A DNA stretch of 64,000 nucleotides from [Eubacterium] yurii (GTDB lineage Bacteria > Bacillota > Clostridia > Peptostreptococcales > Filifactoraceae): NCBI GenBank assembly GCA_900167215.1, contig FUZS01000017.1, positions 1-64,000 on the forward strand, read 5' to 3'. Numbering within the stretch: position 1 is the first letter of the stretch; every line of letters begins with the position of its first letter. The notes beneath the pieces were generated by a model. That model saw only the letters and a list, made by a program, of their open reading frames with translations, was not told the origin of the DNA and ran no database searches. Position numbers and translations under genes: made by a program. Below are positions 8,180 through 17,235 of the stretch, one piece after another.

Positions 8180-9346
8180 ATGGCAGAATTTAAAGATTTA
8201 AAGATAAAAGCTGAACTTGTATCGCAGTTATCAAAATTAAGAATAAGTACACCTACACAGATACAGGAAGAGGCAATACCTGTAATATTGAAAAAAAGAA
8301 ATCTTATTGCAAAGGCTCAGACAGGTACAGGAAAGACTCTTGCTTTTCTACTTCCTATTATGATAATGACAGACGAAAACTTAAGGCTACCTCAGACTGT
8401 CATACTCAGCCCTACAAGAGAGCTTTCCAACCAGACAAAAAAAGTTTTTGACGACTTGAATGAGGATAAGAAATTAAGCTGTGCCAATATAGTTGGTGGG
8501 CATGATTTTAAAAAACAGGAAAATAAGTTTGTGAGCAATTCTCAGATTATCGTTGCCACTCCGGGTAGACTTTTGGAGCATATCAGAAGCGGTAATATCA
8601 ATATGAAACACATATCGAGATTTATAATAGATGAGGCTGATCAGATGCTTGAGTATGGCTTTTTGGAAGATATAGTATTGCTCAAGGATAAACTGCCTGA
8701 TAAGTTACAAATAGTGTTATTGTCAGCTACAATGCCTAAGCCTATAATTGATTTGGCTAAAAAATTGATGCAAAATCCTATTAAAATTGACGTTACTAAG
8801 GAAAAGACAGTTACGGAAAATATAGAACAGATTTTATTCCATACAACTGAAAAATTTAAAAATGACACTCTAAAGTTTGTACTTGAAGAATACAGACCTT
8901 TTATGTCTATAATATTTTGTAACTCCAAGAAAAACGCAGAAAAATTAAACGAGTATATGAGCATAAGCGGATATGACTGCGATATAATACACGGAGATTT
9001 TTCTCAGAAAAAAAGAGAGCATATATTAAATGAATTTAGAAAGATGAAGTTCCAGTATCTAATATCTACTGACTTGTCAGCAAGAGGTTTTGACATAGAC
9101 GGAGTAACTCACGTTATCAACTATGAGATACCTACTGACTACAATTATTACATCCACAGGATAGGACGTACCGGTAGAGCGGAGAAAACAGGTATAGCTA
9201 TAAGTCTTATAGATGAAAAAGATGAAAAAAAGATAGAAAAGATAAGTCAAAGATTTAATATAAAGACTAAGAGTTTTTACGACAGAGGTCAAAACGAAAG
9301 AAAGACTTTGATTAAAAAAATGGAAAAAGAAAAAAATAAGTATTAG
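8180..9346 (+). CDS. DEAD-box ATP-dependent RNA helicase
   Basis: A 388-residue core helicase with both RecA folds and almost no C-terminal extension. Visible motifs in order are Q (TPTQIQEEAIP), I (AQTGTGKT), Ia (PTRELS), Ib (TPGR), II (DEAD), III (SAT), IV (IIFCNSKK), V (STDLSARGFD) and VI (HRIGRTGRA). Such proteins unwind short RNA duplexes in ribosome assembly or mRNA decay; the exact target cannot be read here. The lack of a DbpA-type RNA-recognition tail places it with the minimal CshA/RhlE-like forms. It starts 12 bases after the CobQ-like gene with GAGGG before the ATG, so it is likely the last gene of that operon. Confidence 0.93.
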   Translation: MAEFKDLKIKAELVSQLSKLRISTPTQIQEEAIPVILKKRNLIAKAQTGTGKTLAFLLPIMIMTDENLRLPQTVILSPTRELSNQTKKVFDDLNEDKKLSCANIVGGHDFKKQENKFVSNSQIIVATPGRLLEHIRSGNINMKHISRFIIDEADQMLEYGFLEDIVLLKDKLPDKLQIVLLSATMPKPIIDLAKKLMQNPIKIDVTKEKTVTENIEQILFHTTEKFKNDTLKFVLEEYRPFMSIIFCNSKKNAEKLNEYMSISGYDCDIIHGDFSQKKREHILNEFRKMKFQYLISTDLSARGFDIDGVTHVINYEIPTDYNYYIHRIGRTGRAEKTGIAISLIDEKDEKKIEKISQRFNIKTKSFYDRGQNERKTLIKKMEKEKNKY

Positions 9347-9518
9347 GTATAAATATTGAAAATATTATGCCTCTGAAAAATATAAAGATATATTGATTAA
9401 AGGGAAAATTTAATATTCTTTAATATAATAATTAGAATTTCAAAAAATGAAAAAGTCATATACTGTTTTCATTAGATTTGCTGTGCTATAAATATTATAA
9501 GAGAGGAACAGTTATTTA

Positions 9519-10010
9519 ATGATTGTGTTGGGAGTAGATCCGGGCATTGCTATAGTTGGATATGGAATAATAGAATACAAGAACAACAGCTTCAAGGTAC
9601 TAAGCTACGGAGCTATAACTACTCCTGCGAAGACCAAGCTTTCAAGTAGGATAAAGATAATACACGATGACATCAATGAACTTATACGAACTTACAACAT
9701 AGAAGCTCTTGCAATCGAAGAACTGTTTTTCAACAAAAATGTCAAGACTGCTATAGATGTTGCTCATGCAAGAGGAGTAATTATGGTATCGGCTGTAAAC
9801 AACAATATACCGGTATATGAATATACTCCATTACAGGTAAAGCAAGGTGTGGTAGGATACGGAAGAGCTGAAAAAAAGCAGATTCAGGAAATGGTAAAGA
9901 TAATTTTAAATCTTAATTCCATACCAAAGCCGGATGATGTAGCTGACGGACTTGCTCTTGCAATTTGTCATTGTCATAGTATCAATCATAGTGATTTATT
10001 CTTAGCATAG
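9519..10010 (+). CDS. ruvC: Holliday junction resolvase RuvC
   Basis: 163 residues, the normal RuvC length. The RNase-H-like nuclease has its four acidic residues: Asp7 in GVDPG, Glu67/68 in IEELFF, and Asp140 and Asp143 in KPDDVADGLA. It cuts four-way junctions moved by RuvAB. ruvA and ruvB are not adjacent here, which differs from the common ruvCAB order. GAGAGG lies about 12 bases before the ATG, a somewhat long spacing. Confidence 0.95.
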   Translation: MIVLGVDPGIAIVGYGIIEYKNNSFKVLSYGAITTPAKTKLSSRIKIIHDDINELIRTYNIEALAIEELFFNKNVKTAIDVAHARGVIMVSAVNNNIPVYEYTPLQVKQGVVGYGRAEKKQIQEMVKIILNLNSIPKPDDVADGLALAICHCHSINHSDLFLA

Positions 10011-10052
10011 ACATTAGTGATGCTAACAAGTATTTTAAATCCAACAGATTAA

Positions 10053-10082
10053 TTGACAATTAATTTCTAATAGTGATATAAT
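10053..10082 (+). promoter_or_regulatory. sigma-A-type promoter
   Basis: Perfect TTGACA (10053-10058), 18-base spacer and perfect TATAAT (10077-10082), 63 bases before the next start codon. Confidence 0.7.
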
Positions 10083-10144
10083 TGAGAAAAATAATAAAGT
10101 GAAAATAACATTATATATAAAATATTTTCAATAATGGTGGTATT

Positions 10145-11314
10145 ATGAAAGAAAAATTGGAGATACAAAAAAAGCAAAAGATAGGCTATTTTAGAAATAA
10201 TGTAGTTGAAGAGATTATAAATGTCAGAAAAAATACTGTTATGTTCAGGTTGTATGAAAATGATGCTCTTAGTATCAGTTATTTGGAAAACAGTGAAGAT
10301 GATGATTATGGTTTTTATTTAGCAGAAAAAAATCAAAAACACCCTTATTTTAATGCTAATACTTTGAATATACAGAGAAATATCATAGCTAATGTTGAGA
10401 GAATTTCAGATAAAAAACTCTTTGACTTGTTGCAAGAGATAGGAGAAAAAATATCTCATCTTTCTGATGAGGTAGTAATCAAATATTATCATACAGATGT
10501 AAGACATACCTTGACTAACCTAAAAAAACTTCATATCAACAGCGAAAATGCAAAAAATGTATTTGAAGTCGAATATAAGGGGGATATCTTTACATTTGAA
10601 TATAGAAAGATTGTTGTAGACAATATAGTGAATGATATTTCAAGATTAATCAAACTTGAAAAACAAAAAGCTGTTCCAAAAAAATATACAAAACTGATTA
10701 TACCAACAAATTTAAATGCTATTTATGATTTTTTTGAAATCTTTTTATCTTGTGAAAATGTAATTGGAAAAGACTTAATAAATAAAAAGATATTTTCTAA
10801 TAAGTTATCGCTATATACATCTTTAGATTTTGATGATACAAAGTCTGAAAAATACGGTATACTTCCGTTTTTCGATTGGGAGGGAAGTATAAACGTATAT
10901 TGTAAGAGCTTGCTTATAGAAAACGGAATAATCCAAAAACCATATGCAGATAAGACTTTAGCAGCGAAATATCAGGTAGAAAATACAGCTTGCTCGTATG
11001 GAGTAAGAGATGAGTTTCCTTGTTGTGTACTTTTGGGAGCCTATATCAATCCAAGCAATGAGACTTTGAAAGAACTTGCAGGAGACGGAGCTGTATATAT
11101 CGAACAAGCTGATATTAGGCTAAAAGACGATCTTGTGCTAATAAGCGCAAAAAAAGCCTACTTGTATGAAGAAGGCAATCTTAGTGAAAGAGTTGAGAAT
11201 TTTGAAGTTGAGATAAATGCATATGAGCTTTTCAGAGATAATTTCTTAGGAGTGTCAAAAGACTTTATCTTTGGAAGTGATACAAAAAGAGGTATCGTAT
11301 TTGAGCTTAAATAA
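10145..11314 (+). CDS. conserved-looking hypothetical protein
   Basis: 389 residues with no signal peptide, membrane segment or catalytic motif that I recognise. The composition is charged and soluble, with mixed alpha/beta character. The C-terminal half has an AACSYGVRDEFP-like turn-rich segment (spelled TACSYGVRDEFPCC in this protein), which could be a structural core. It has its own consensus promoter and a GGTGG ribosome site, and its codon use matches its neighbours, so it is a real gene. It is flanked by ruvC and, after a 413-base spacer, ung. A distant relation to metalloprotease-like TldD/PmbA proteins is possible but I could not establish it, so no function is assigned. Confidence 0.75.
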   Translation: MKEKLEIQKKQKIGYFRNNVVEEIINVRKNTVMFRLYENDALSISYLENSEDDDYGFYLAEKNQKHPYFNANTLNIQRNIIANVERISDKKLFDLLQEIGEKISHLSDEVVIKYYHTDVRHTLTNLKKLHINSENAKNVFEVEYKGDIFTFEYRKIVVDNIVNDISRLIKLEKQKAVPKKYTKLIIPTNLNAIYDFFEIFLSCENVIGKDLINKKIFSNKLSLYTSLDFDDTKSEKYGILPFFDWEGSINVYCKSLLIENGIIQKPYADKTLAAKYQVENTACSYGVRDEFPCCVLLGAYINPSNETLKELAGDGAVYIEQADIRLKDDLVLISAKKAYLYEEGNLSERVENFEVEINAYELFRDNFLGVSKDFIFGSDTKRGIVFELK

Positions 11315-11351
11315 GTCGGCTTTAATATTTATTTATGATATTTACTATAAG

Positions 11352-11472
11352 TTATACTAAACACCATTTATAATGTCAAGATTATTATTTTACTAAAATT
11401 ATGCGTTTAGTATATTATCAATATTTATTCTGTAATAAAATTACGTGGCTTTTTGATAGTTTTTTAGTATTA
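11352..11472. repeat. dispersed palindromic repeat, subfamily 2
   Basis: Starts TTATACTAAACACC and ends GTTTTTTAGTATTA, giving inverted ends like those of copy A but a different interior. The right end, ACGTGGCTTTTTGATAG, recurs near 17850 and, inverted, at 38205. It lies in the 413-base gap before ung. The rest of that gap shows no gene or RNA that I recognise. Confidence 0.6.
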
Positions 11473-11727
11473 AACTAGTTAGGAATTACGAAGAAAAATC
11501 TTTCAAAATACTATAAAATTCAAAAAGTTTTAATATTTTTAAAATCATAAAATATGATATAGTAATTTACATTAGATAGTTTATAAAAATAAATAAAAAT
11601 GGCTTAATAAAATATATTAAGATTTTTGAAAGTGAAAATTTTAAAATTATTTGCTGTTCAAGATAAAGCTGAGATAGTTTTTATTATTTATATCATTATT
11701 AACAGATTTGCAATAAAGGTGGGGAAG

Positions 11728-12399
11728 ATGGTAAACATAGGTAATAGTTGGGACGAGTTGTTAAAAGAGGAGTTTGAAAAACAATATTATCTTGACATAA
11801 GGAGTTTTTTAAAGAAAGAATACTTTAGCAAGACCATATATCCCCATATGAACGACATATTTAACGCATTGAAATTTACAGCATATGAAGATGTAAAGGT
11901 GGTAATCTTGGGTCAAGATCCTTATCATGGAGAAAATCAGGCAAATGGATTGTCTTTTTCGGTGAAAAAGGGAATACCTCTACCACCATCTTTGAAAAAT
12001 ATATTCAAAGAGATACAAAGTGATTTGGATGTTAATATGGATATGACAAATGGAGACTTGACCTATCTTGCAAATCAAGGTGTACTTTTACTAAATGCTT
12101 CATTAACAGTGGAAAAGGCAAAGGCAAATTCACATTCAAACATAGGCTGGGAGATATTGACAGATAAAATAATAGAAAAGCTGAATGACAAACAAAGCCC
12201 AGTAGTATATATTCTTTGGGGGAAGAATGCCCAAAAAAAGGAAATACTTGTAACAAATAAACATCATCTGATATTAAAGAGCGTACATCCAAGTCCGCTT
12301 TCTGCTCATGGTGGATTTTTCGGTTGCAGACATTTTTCAAAGTGTAATGAATTTTTGGCAAAAAATGCTCTTGATGTAATAAATTGGAGCAATGTATAA
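11728..12399 (+). CDS. ung: uracil-DNA glycosylase, family 1
   Basis: 223 residues, the standard length. It removes uracil from DNA as the first step of base-excision repair. The family 1 signatures are complete: the water-activating GQDPYH (62-67, catalytic Asp64), the LLLNASLTV block, and HPSPLSAHGGFFGC with the catalytic His. The ATG at 11728 is chosen because AAGGTGGGG lies just upstream and the protein then begins like other Ung proteins. A possible TTG 34 codons earlier would add an unusual hydrophobic tail and has no ribosome site. Its last codons overlap the probable promoter of the tRNA-Sec gene. Confidence 0.96.
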   Translation: MVNIGNSWDELLKEEFEKQYYLDIRSFLKKEYFSKTIYPHMNDIFNALKFTAYEDVKVVILGQDPYHGENQANGLSFSVKKGIPLPPSLKNIFKEIQSDLDVNMDMTNGDLTYLANQGVLLLNASLTVEKAKANSHSNIGWEILTDKIIEKLNDKQSPVVYILWGKNAQKKEILVTNKHHLILKSVHPSPLSAHGGFFGCRHFSKCNEFLAKNALDVINWSNV

Positions 12400-12400
12400 T
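12371..12400 (+). promoter_or_regulatory. probable promoter of selC inside the end of ung
   Basis: TTGATG (12371-12376), 18-base spacer and perfect TATAAT (12395-12400, overlapping the ung TAA). The predicted start falls at or one base before G1 of the tRNA. Confidence 0.5.
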
Positions 12401-12407
12401 ATGACAT

Positions 12408-12502
12408 GGGAATATTAAAATGTTGGTGCATTTCGTGGTCTTCAAAACCATCGTGAGAATCAGAAATTCTCTTGTAGGTTCGATTCCTGCATATTCCCGC
12501 CA
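12408..12502 (+). tRNA. selC: tRNA-Sec (anticodon TCA)
   Basis: A 95-base gene with the special shape of selenocysteine tRNA. It has an 8-bp acceptor stem GGGAATAT/ATATTCCC and a D stem AAATG/CATTT. The anticodon loop is CTTCAAA with TCA at 12442-12444 on a TGGT/ACCA stem. The long variable arm is GAGAAT/ATTCTC, and the T arm is GTAGG-TTCGATT-CCTGC. Discriminator G12499 is followed by an encoded CCA. It reads UGA as Sec together with SelB and a SECIS element, which implies that the genome makes selenoproteins. No selA, selB or selD gene and no UGA-interrupted gene is visible in the window. Confidence 0.95.
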
Positions 12503-12584
12503 TATTTCTTATTGTTTTTTGATAAAAAATCTAAGGGTGAAGAAAATATAACAGAGAAAAATGATGAAGAAGGGGAGTCTAATT

Positions 12585-14219
12585 ATGAAAAGTAAGAAAA
12601 TCAAAAATATTGCATGTATAACTTTTGTTTTAATTGGTATTTTTTATTCTAATATTGTTACAGGAAATGCAAGTGTTGAAACTACAAGAAATAGTAAGTC
12701 AGGTAATAATAACATTAATGAAACAAGTAAAAAAGAGGATAGTCAAGTAAATTCTACTGAGGAAAATAAAATTGATAAAATAACATATACATATGGAGAT
12801 GATGGATTATTTCGTACCAAGGAATTTAAAGATGGAAAAAACCATATATTAATTGAAAACGATAAAATGATACTTATTTCAGAAAAAGATACAGATGGAG
12901 ACGGTCTACTTGATTATATGGAAGAATTGATGGGGTACAATAAGAATAAAAAAGATACCGACGGGGATGGACTTAATGACGGATTTGAGTATAAGTATCT
13001 AAGTACAGATGTTTTGAAGAAAGATAGCGACGGCAACGGTATATCAGATGCTGATGAAGACTATGATAAAGATGGAGTATCAAATATAAAAGAACAGGAA
13101 TTAGGTACAAATCCTAATTCAGTAGACTCAGATAATGATGGACTTACAGATTATGAAGAGATAAATAAGTACCATACAAATCCTCTTCGCCCTGATACAG
13201 ATAAGGACGGATTAAGTGATAGTGAAGAGATAAAATTAGGTCTTGATCCGAACAAGGCTAAGACAGATGGAGCTACTATAGATAGTGAAAGACTCTTTGA
13301 GCAGTCAGCAGATGAGAGTATAAAAAGTAGAGGGGTACTTGAAAGTGACAATTGGCTTTCTCCATCTATTTCAGGAAAAGTGCACCACGATATATCAGAC
13401 AATGTAGGGTTTGATTTAGCGGAATATCCTTCTTTTAAAGATAATAAGGGTGTGGTAAGTGATATTTTGAAATATAAAACTTCTTATGATATTCCTGTTA
13501 AATTGACTTTTAGCTATAAGTCTTACTATTTAGGTGATATAAAAAATCTTACCATAGTATCATATATAGAGGGTGAATTAAAAATAGTGGATACTACTAT
13601 AGATACGGCTAATAAGAAAATATATGGGATGATAGAAGATGCCGGAGAGTATTTCGTAATAGACATAGATAAATTTTTAAAAGAATATGGTATAGATGTA
13701 TTTGCAGGTATGTCAACATGGAAGAATATACCAGGAAGTAAAATGAATGAAAAAACTAAGATGTTCATAAATCTCTTAAATATCTTGGAAAACAAGGACA
13801 AAAAGACTTATAATATAGAAAAAATAAGGGGGAAATTAGGATTTAAGGAGATTGATTTAAAAAGTTTTAGGAAAAAATTACTCAAAAAACCCAAAGAGGG
13901 ATATTGGCTTATACTTGATGATTACAGTCTCATAAGATTAAAAGGAAAAATAGCTGACATAAAAAGCAATGATACTGATAGAGACGGTTTAACTGATGCT
14001 GAGGAACTTGGAATAGGTGTTGATATAGACATGAGTGATTATATAAACTTACTGCTTGATAGACATTCCATTCCAAGAGAAAATTATAATGGTGAAAAAT
14101 CAATAATTGTTTGGGGATTCTACTCTAACCCTACTGAATTAGATACAGATTTTGACGGTCTGCCTGATGGAAACATACGATATAGTGATATATCAGAATA
14201 TTTTGATGAGGAAGATTAA
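12585..14219 (+). CDS. secreted calcium-repeat (TSP3-like) protein
   Basis: 544 residues with a signal peptide (hydrophobic residues about 8-24, cleavage probably near GNAS). After a polar linker there are about six DxDxDG-type calcium-binding repeats, such as DTDGDGLLD, DTDGDGLND, DSDGNGISD, DSDNDGLTD and DTDKDGLSD. A globular central region of about 200 residues follows, then two more repeats (DTDRDGLTD, DTDFDGLPDG) at the C-terminus. These loops, seen in thrombospondin type 3 and many bacterial surface proteins, stiffen on binding calcium. No catalytic domain, LPXTG signal or membrane anchor is visible, so it is probably released or wall-associated. The ATG at 12585 is chosen because AAGGGGAG sits seven to eight bases upstream; two ATGs eight codons earlier lack one. 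Confidence 0.8.
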   Translation: MKSKKIKNIACITFVLIGIFYSNIVTGNASVETTRNSKSGNNNINETSKKEDSQVNSTEENKIDKITYTYGDDGLFRTKEFKDGKNHILIENDKMILISEKDTDGDGLLDYMEELMGYNKNKKDTDGDGLNDGFEYKYLSTDVLKKDSDGNGISDADEDYDKDGVSNIKEQELGTNPNSVDSDNDGLTDYEEINKYHTNPLRPDTDKDGLSDSEEIKLGLDPNKAKTDGATIDSERLFEQSADESIKSRGVLESDNWLSPSISGKVHHDISDNVGFDLAEYPSFKDNKGVVSDILKYKTSYDIPVKLTFSYKSYYLGDIKNLTIVSYIEGELKIVDTTIDTANKKIYGMIEDAGEYFVIDIDKFLKEYGIDVFAGMSTWKNIPGSKMNEKTKMFINLLNILENKDKKTYNIEKIRGKLGFKEIDLKSFRKKLLKKPKEGYWLILDDYSLIRLKGKIADIKSNDTDRDGLTDAEELGIGVDIDMSDYINLLLDRHSIPRENYNGEKSIIVWGFYSNPTELDTDFDGLPDGNIRYSDISEYFDEED

Positions 14220-14259
14220 TAATATTTTGAGTTAAAAATATCAATATTGATATATAATA

Positions 14260-14304
14260 AAGATAGTATAATTGCCTAAAAATTTAATTATACTATCTTG
14301 TTTT
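14260..14304 (+). terminator. terminator after the calcium-repeat gene
   Basis: AAGATAGTATAATT (14260-14273) and AATTATACTATCTT (14286-14299) are perfect 14-bp inverted repeats, followed by GTTTTC. Confidence 0.85.
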
Positions 14305-14378
14305 CTAATGTAATATTAACTTTTAGTACTAAAATTATACTTATACTTATACAAAAAGCTAATGCTAATATTTTTTAT

Positions 14379-15029
14379 TTATTTTAATGACTTTCTAACT
14401 TCATCTATAGCCTCTTTTGCAAGTTTGTCAACAAGTTCATTGTATTTTATGTTAGTGTGAGATTCTACTTTAACAAAATGTATATCTAATTTTTTATACA
14501 TTTCAATGCAAAACTCCCTATAGGTTTTTGTAAGGTGATTGTTTGTCTTCCAAGAGCCATTTGCCCACATCTCTATTCCGTTGTAGTCATAATATATGGT
14601 CACTGACTTCATTTTCGTATCGAAAGCTTTTTTAATTACAAACATGGCTGCTTTTACTTCACCTGATACATTTCTCATAGATATTAATGATTCATCATTT
14701 GATGCGAATTTAAAACTATCGCTTTCGCCGTTGTAAAACATTATTCCGGCAGAAGAAAAATACTTTATTTCATTGTCATAACTACCGTCTACATAGGCAA
14801 GCATCTCATCTTTTCCAAGATTTTCAAATATTTCATCTTCACTTGTATGATGTTTTATCTTGTCGTCTTTTGTTGTTTCATCATTTAAAAATGACTTAGC
14901 TTCTGCTAAAGTTTTAAAACTTTTGAAAACAGCATTTTTATATCCCATAGTATTTTTCTTACATTCTTCCCAAGTTTCAAATATTCCTGTCTGTCTTCCT
15001 TTTTTTACTGCATAAAATTTTTTTTCCAT
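14379..15029 (-). CDS. ribonuclease HI with N-terminal RNA/DNA-hybrid-binding domain
   Basis: 216 residues. The first ~45 (KFYAVKKGRQTGIFETWEEC and onward) form the small hybrid-binding domain of eukaryotic-type and some bacterial RNase H1 proteins. A catalytic RNase H fold follows with its acidic residues in YVDGSYDN, GEVKAA, YYDYNGIE and ELVDKLA. It degrades RNA in RNA/DNA hybrids such as R-loops and primers. An ATG two codons upstream abuts the weak AGGA site, so the ATG at 15029, five bases after it, is preferred; the difference is two residues. It faces the calcium-repeat gene and diverges from the FtsA-like gene. Confidence 0.9.
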   Translation of the reverse strand: MEKKFYAVKKGRQTGIFETWEECKKNTMGYKNAVFKSFKTLAEAKSFLNDETTKDDKIKHHTSEDEIFENLGKDEMLAYVDGSYDNEIKYFSSAGIMFYNGESDSFKFASNDESLISMRNVSGEVKAAMFVIKKAFDTKMKSVTIYYDYNGIEMWANGSWKTNNHLTKTYREFCIEMYKKLDIHFVKVESHTNIKYNELVDKLAKEAIDEVRKSLK

Positions 15030-15128
15030 ATTCATCCTATTTTTAAATTAAGTATTTATAAAAAACAATATTTATGTTATTATTATATCACGAAAAGCCT
15101 ACAAAGTTAATTAATTATTGGTGAAATT

Positions 15129-17105
15129 ATGAAAGATGACAAGAAGGAAGTTTTTTTCGCTCTCGATATAGGCACCGGAAGTATAATGGGTATATTGGGA
15201 GAAAGGGACAATGAAAAGATATTAATAAAAGATGTTGCAGTGGAAATGCACAAAAAAAGAGCAATGTATGACGGGCAGATACATGACATAGATGCTGTTG
15301 CTCAGGTTGCTGAAAAAGTAAAAAATAAACTTGAAGAGCAGTCAAATATCAAGTTGATGGAAGTTGCAATTGCAGCTGCAGGTCGCTCTCTAAAGACGAT
15401 AAATGCAAGTGTTGATGTGGAGTTTGATGATATTACAGAGATTGACGCTCAGATAATGAAAAACGTTGAGGCAAAGTCTTTGCAAGAGGCGGCAAATATG
15501 CTCAAAGACGCCGAAAATGACAATATATCATACTACAATGTAGGTCATACGGTTATGACTTACAAATTGGACAACTATGAAATTAAAAATCCTGTGGGAC
15601 ACAAAGGTAACAAAATATCTCTTGAAGTAATAGCTACTTTTTTGCCCAAGATAGTTGTTGAGGCTCTTAATTCAGTTATGAATAGGATAAATCTAACTGT
15701 TTCGTATATGACGCTCGAACCTATAGTGGCTATAGAGGTTTCAGTTCCTGAAAATGTAAGGCTGTTAAACATAGCTATGGTGGATATAGGAGCAGGTACA
15801 TCAGATATTGCGGTTACAAAGGATGGAAGTATTACAGGTTATGCAATGACTTCAACTGCGGGAGATGAGATTACTGAAAGTATATCACAAAATTTCCTGC
15901 TTGATTTCAACTCTGCTGAAAAATTGAAATGCAATCTTTGTAATGACGATACTCAAGTCTTTACCGATATAGTAGGCATTGAAAATAAGATGACAACCAT
16001 GGAAATTTTAGATAAAATCAAAGGCTCTATATCTCTGGTTGCAAAAAATATAGCAGATGAAATAATGAAACTTAACAAGAAAGCGCCAAGTGCTGTATTT
16101 TTGGTTGGTGGTGGCTCTTTGACTCCCGGTATTGGAGAGTTGATTGCTGAGTATCTTCAGATACCAAGTGCAAGAGTGGTGATAAAATCAGTAGAGTCAA
16201 TAGCTGATATTGAAAATAACAATCCTATTTTGCAAGGGCCTCAATGTGTTACACCTGTTGGGATACTATCTTGTAGTATAAAAAATGAAAAACAGGATTT
16301 TATAAGGTTAAAAGTTAATGGCAAAAATGTGAAGATGTTTCGTTCAGTAGATTTGAAGATAAGTGATGCACTTCTTTTGGCCGGTTTCAACCCAAGAGAG
16401 TTAATATCAAGAAGAGGTAAATCACTATTGATAGATATAAACGGAGAAAAAAAGTTATATAACGGTGAGTTTGGCGAGGAATCCAAGGTATATTTAAACG
16501 AAGTCCCAGCAAATATAGATTTTAAAATATCTGATGGTGATGAGATTACAGTGCAATCTGCTACAAAGGGAAAAGACGCATATATATCTGTTAAAGATAT
16601 AGTCGAAGAAAAGTTAATCACAGTAAATGGAGAAAAAAGGTCGTATTATTACAATATCATCGTAAATGGAGAAACTTGTACAGATATAAGTCAAAGCTTA
16701 AATAATGGTGACAATATATCTTATGATGTACTTGACAATAGTGATAAGCTTAGAGAATGTCTCAATATCTCCAAGGAAAAAACAGTAATTGTAAATGGAG
16801 ACATTGCAAAGTATAATTTACCGATAATGGATGGCGATACTGTGGAAATAGAAGAAAAAAAGAAGGCTGAACTTTCACAGGAAAAAAATTATGATAGTAC
16901 AGTACAAATTATCTGTAATGGTAAATTATTAAAGATAAATTCAAAAAAAGAAGATATAATATTTGTAGACATATTTGACCATATTGATTTTGACAGGTCA
17001 AGGCCACATGGGAGTCTGACTATGAAAATTAATGGAAAGGATGCAGGATTTACAGATATACTTAAAGATAATGATAATATACAAGTTTACTGGAATGAAA
17101 ATTGA
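15129..17105 (+). CDS. FtsA-like actin-fold protein with C-terminal extension
   Basis: 658 residues. Residues 1 to about 375 form an FtsA/PilM-type ATPase of the actin superfamily: phosphate-1 loop ALDIGTGS (11-18), phosphate-2 loop DIGAGTSD (219-226) and adenosine motif VGGGSLTP (326-333), plus a 1C-like insertion. Residues from about 390 on are not part of FtsA. They contain several short segments of the form VNG(E/K/D)...GD(T/N/E)I, which look like repeated beta-grasp or ubiquitin-like units. Classical FtsA (~420 residues) tethers FtsZ through a C-terminal amphipathic helix, and none is obvious here. Its role in division or envelope assembly is therefore uncertain. It is not in a dcw cluster. 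GGTGA lies five bases before the ATG. Confidence 0.8.
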   Translation: MKDDKKEVFFALDIGTGSIMGILGERDNEKILIKDVAVEMHKKRAMYDGQIHDIDAVAQVAEKVKNKLEEQSNIKLMEVAIAAAGRSLKTINASVDVEFDDITEIDAQIMKNVEAKSLQEAANMLKDAENDNISYYNVGHTVMTYKLDNYEIKNPVGHKGNKISLEVIATFLPKIVVEALNSVMNRINLTVSYMTLEPIVAIEVSVPENVRLLNIAMVDIGAGTSDIAVTKDGSITGYAMTSTAGDEITESISQNFLLDFNSAEKLKCNLCNDDTQVFTDIVGIENKMTTMEILDKIKGSISLVAKNIADEIMKLNKKAPSAVFLVGGGSLTPGIGELIAEYLQIPSARVVIKSVESIADIENNNPILQGPQCVTPVGILSCSIKNEKQDFIRLKVNGKNVKMFRSVDLKISDALLLAGFNPRELISRRGKSLLIDINGEKKLYNGEFGEESKVYLNEVPANIDFKISDGDEITVQSATKGKDAYISVKDIVEEKLITVNGEKRSYYYNIIVNGETCTDISQSLNNGDNISYDVLDNSDKLRECLNISKEKTVIVNGDIAKYNLPIMDGDTVEIEEKKKAELSQEKNYDSTVQIICNGKLLKINSKKEDIIFVDIFDHIDFDRSRPHGSLTMKINGKDAGFTDILKDNDNIQVYWNEN

Positions 17106-17235
17106 TATTATTATATCAAAGCTACAGCGTTTAATTTTATTTAGAGATGTAAATTAGAATAAACAAAGTAGAGAGATTTTTAATTTGCCGTGTTTTATTT
17201 TTATAATACAAATAAATTATGGAAGGAGAATGTTT

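Noticed and set aside
12306-12503. Minus-strand open frame across the end of ung
   Set aside because: It is antisense to the tRNA-Sec gene and to ung motif codons.
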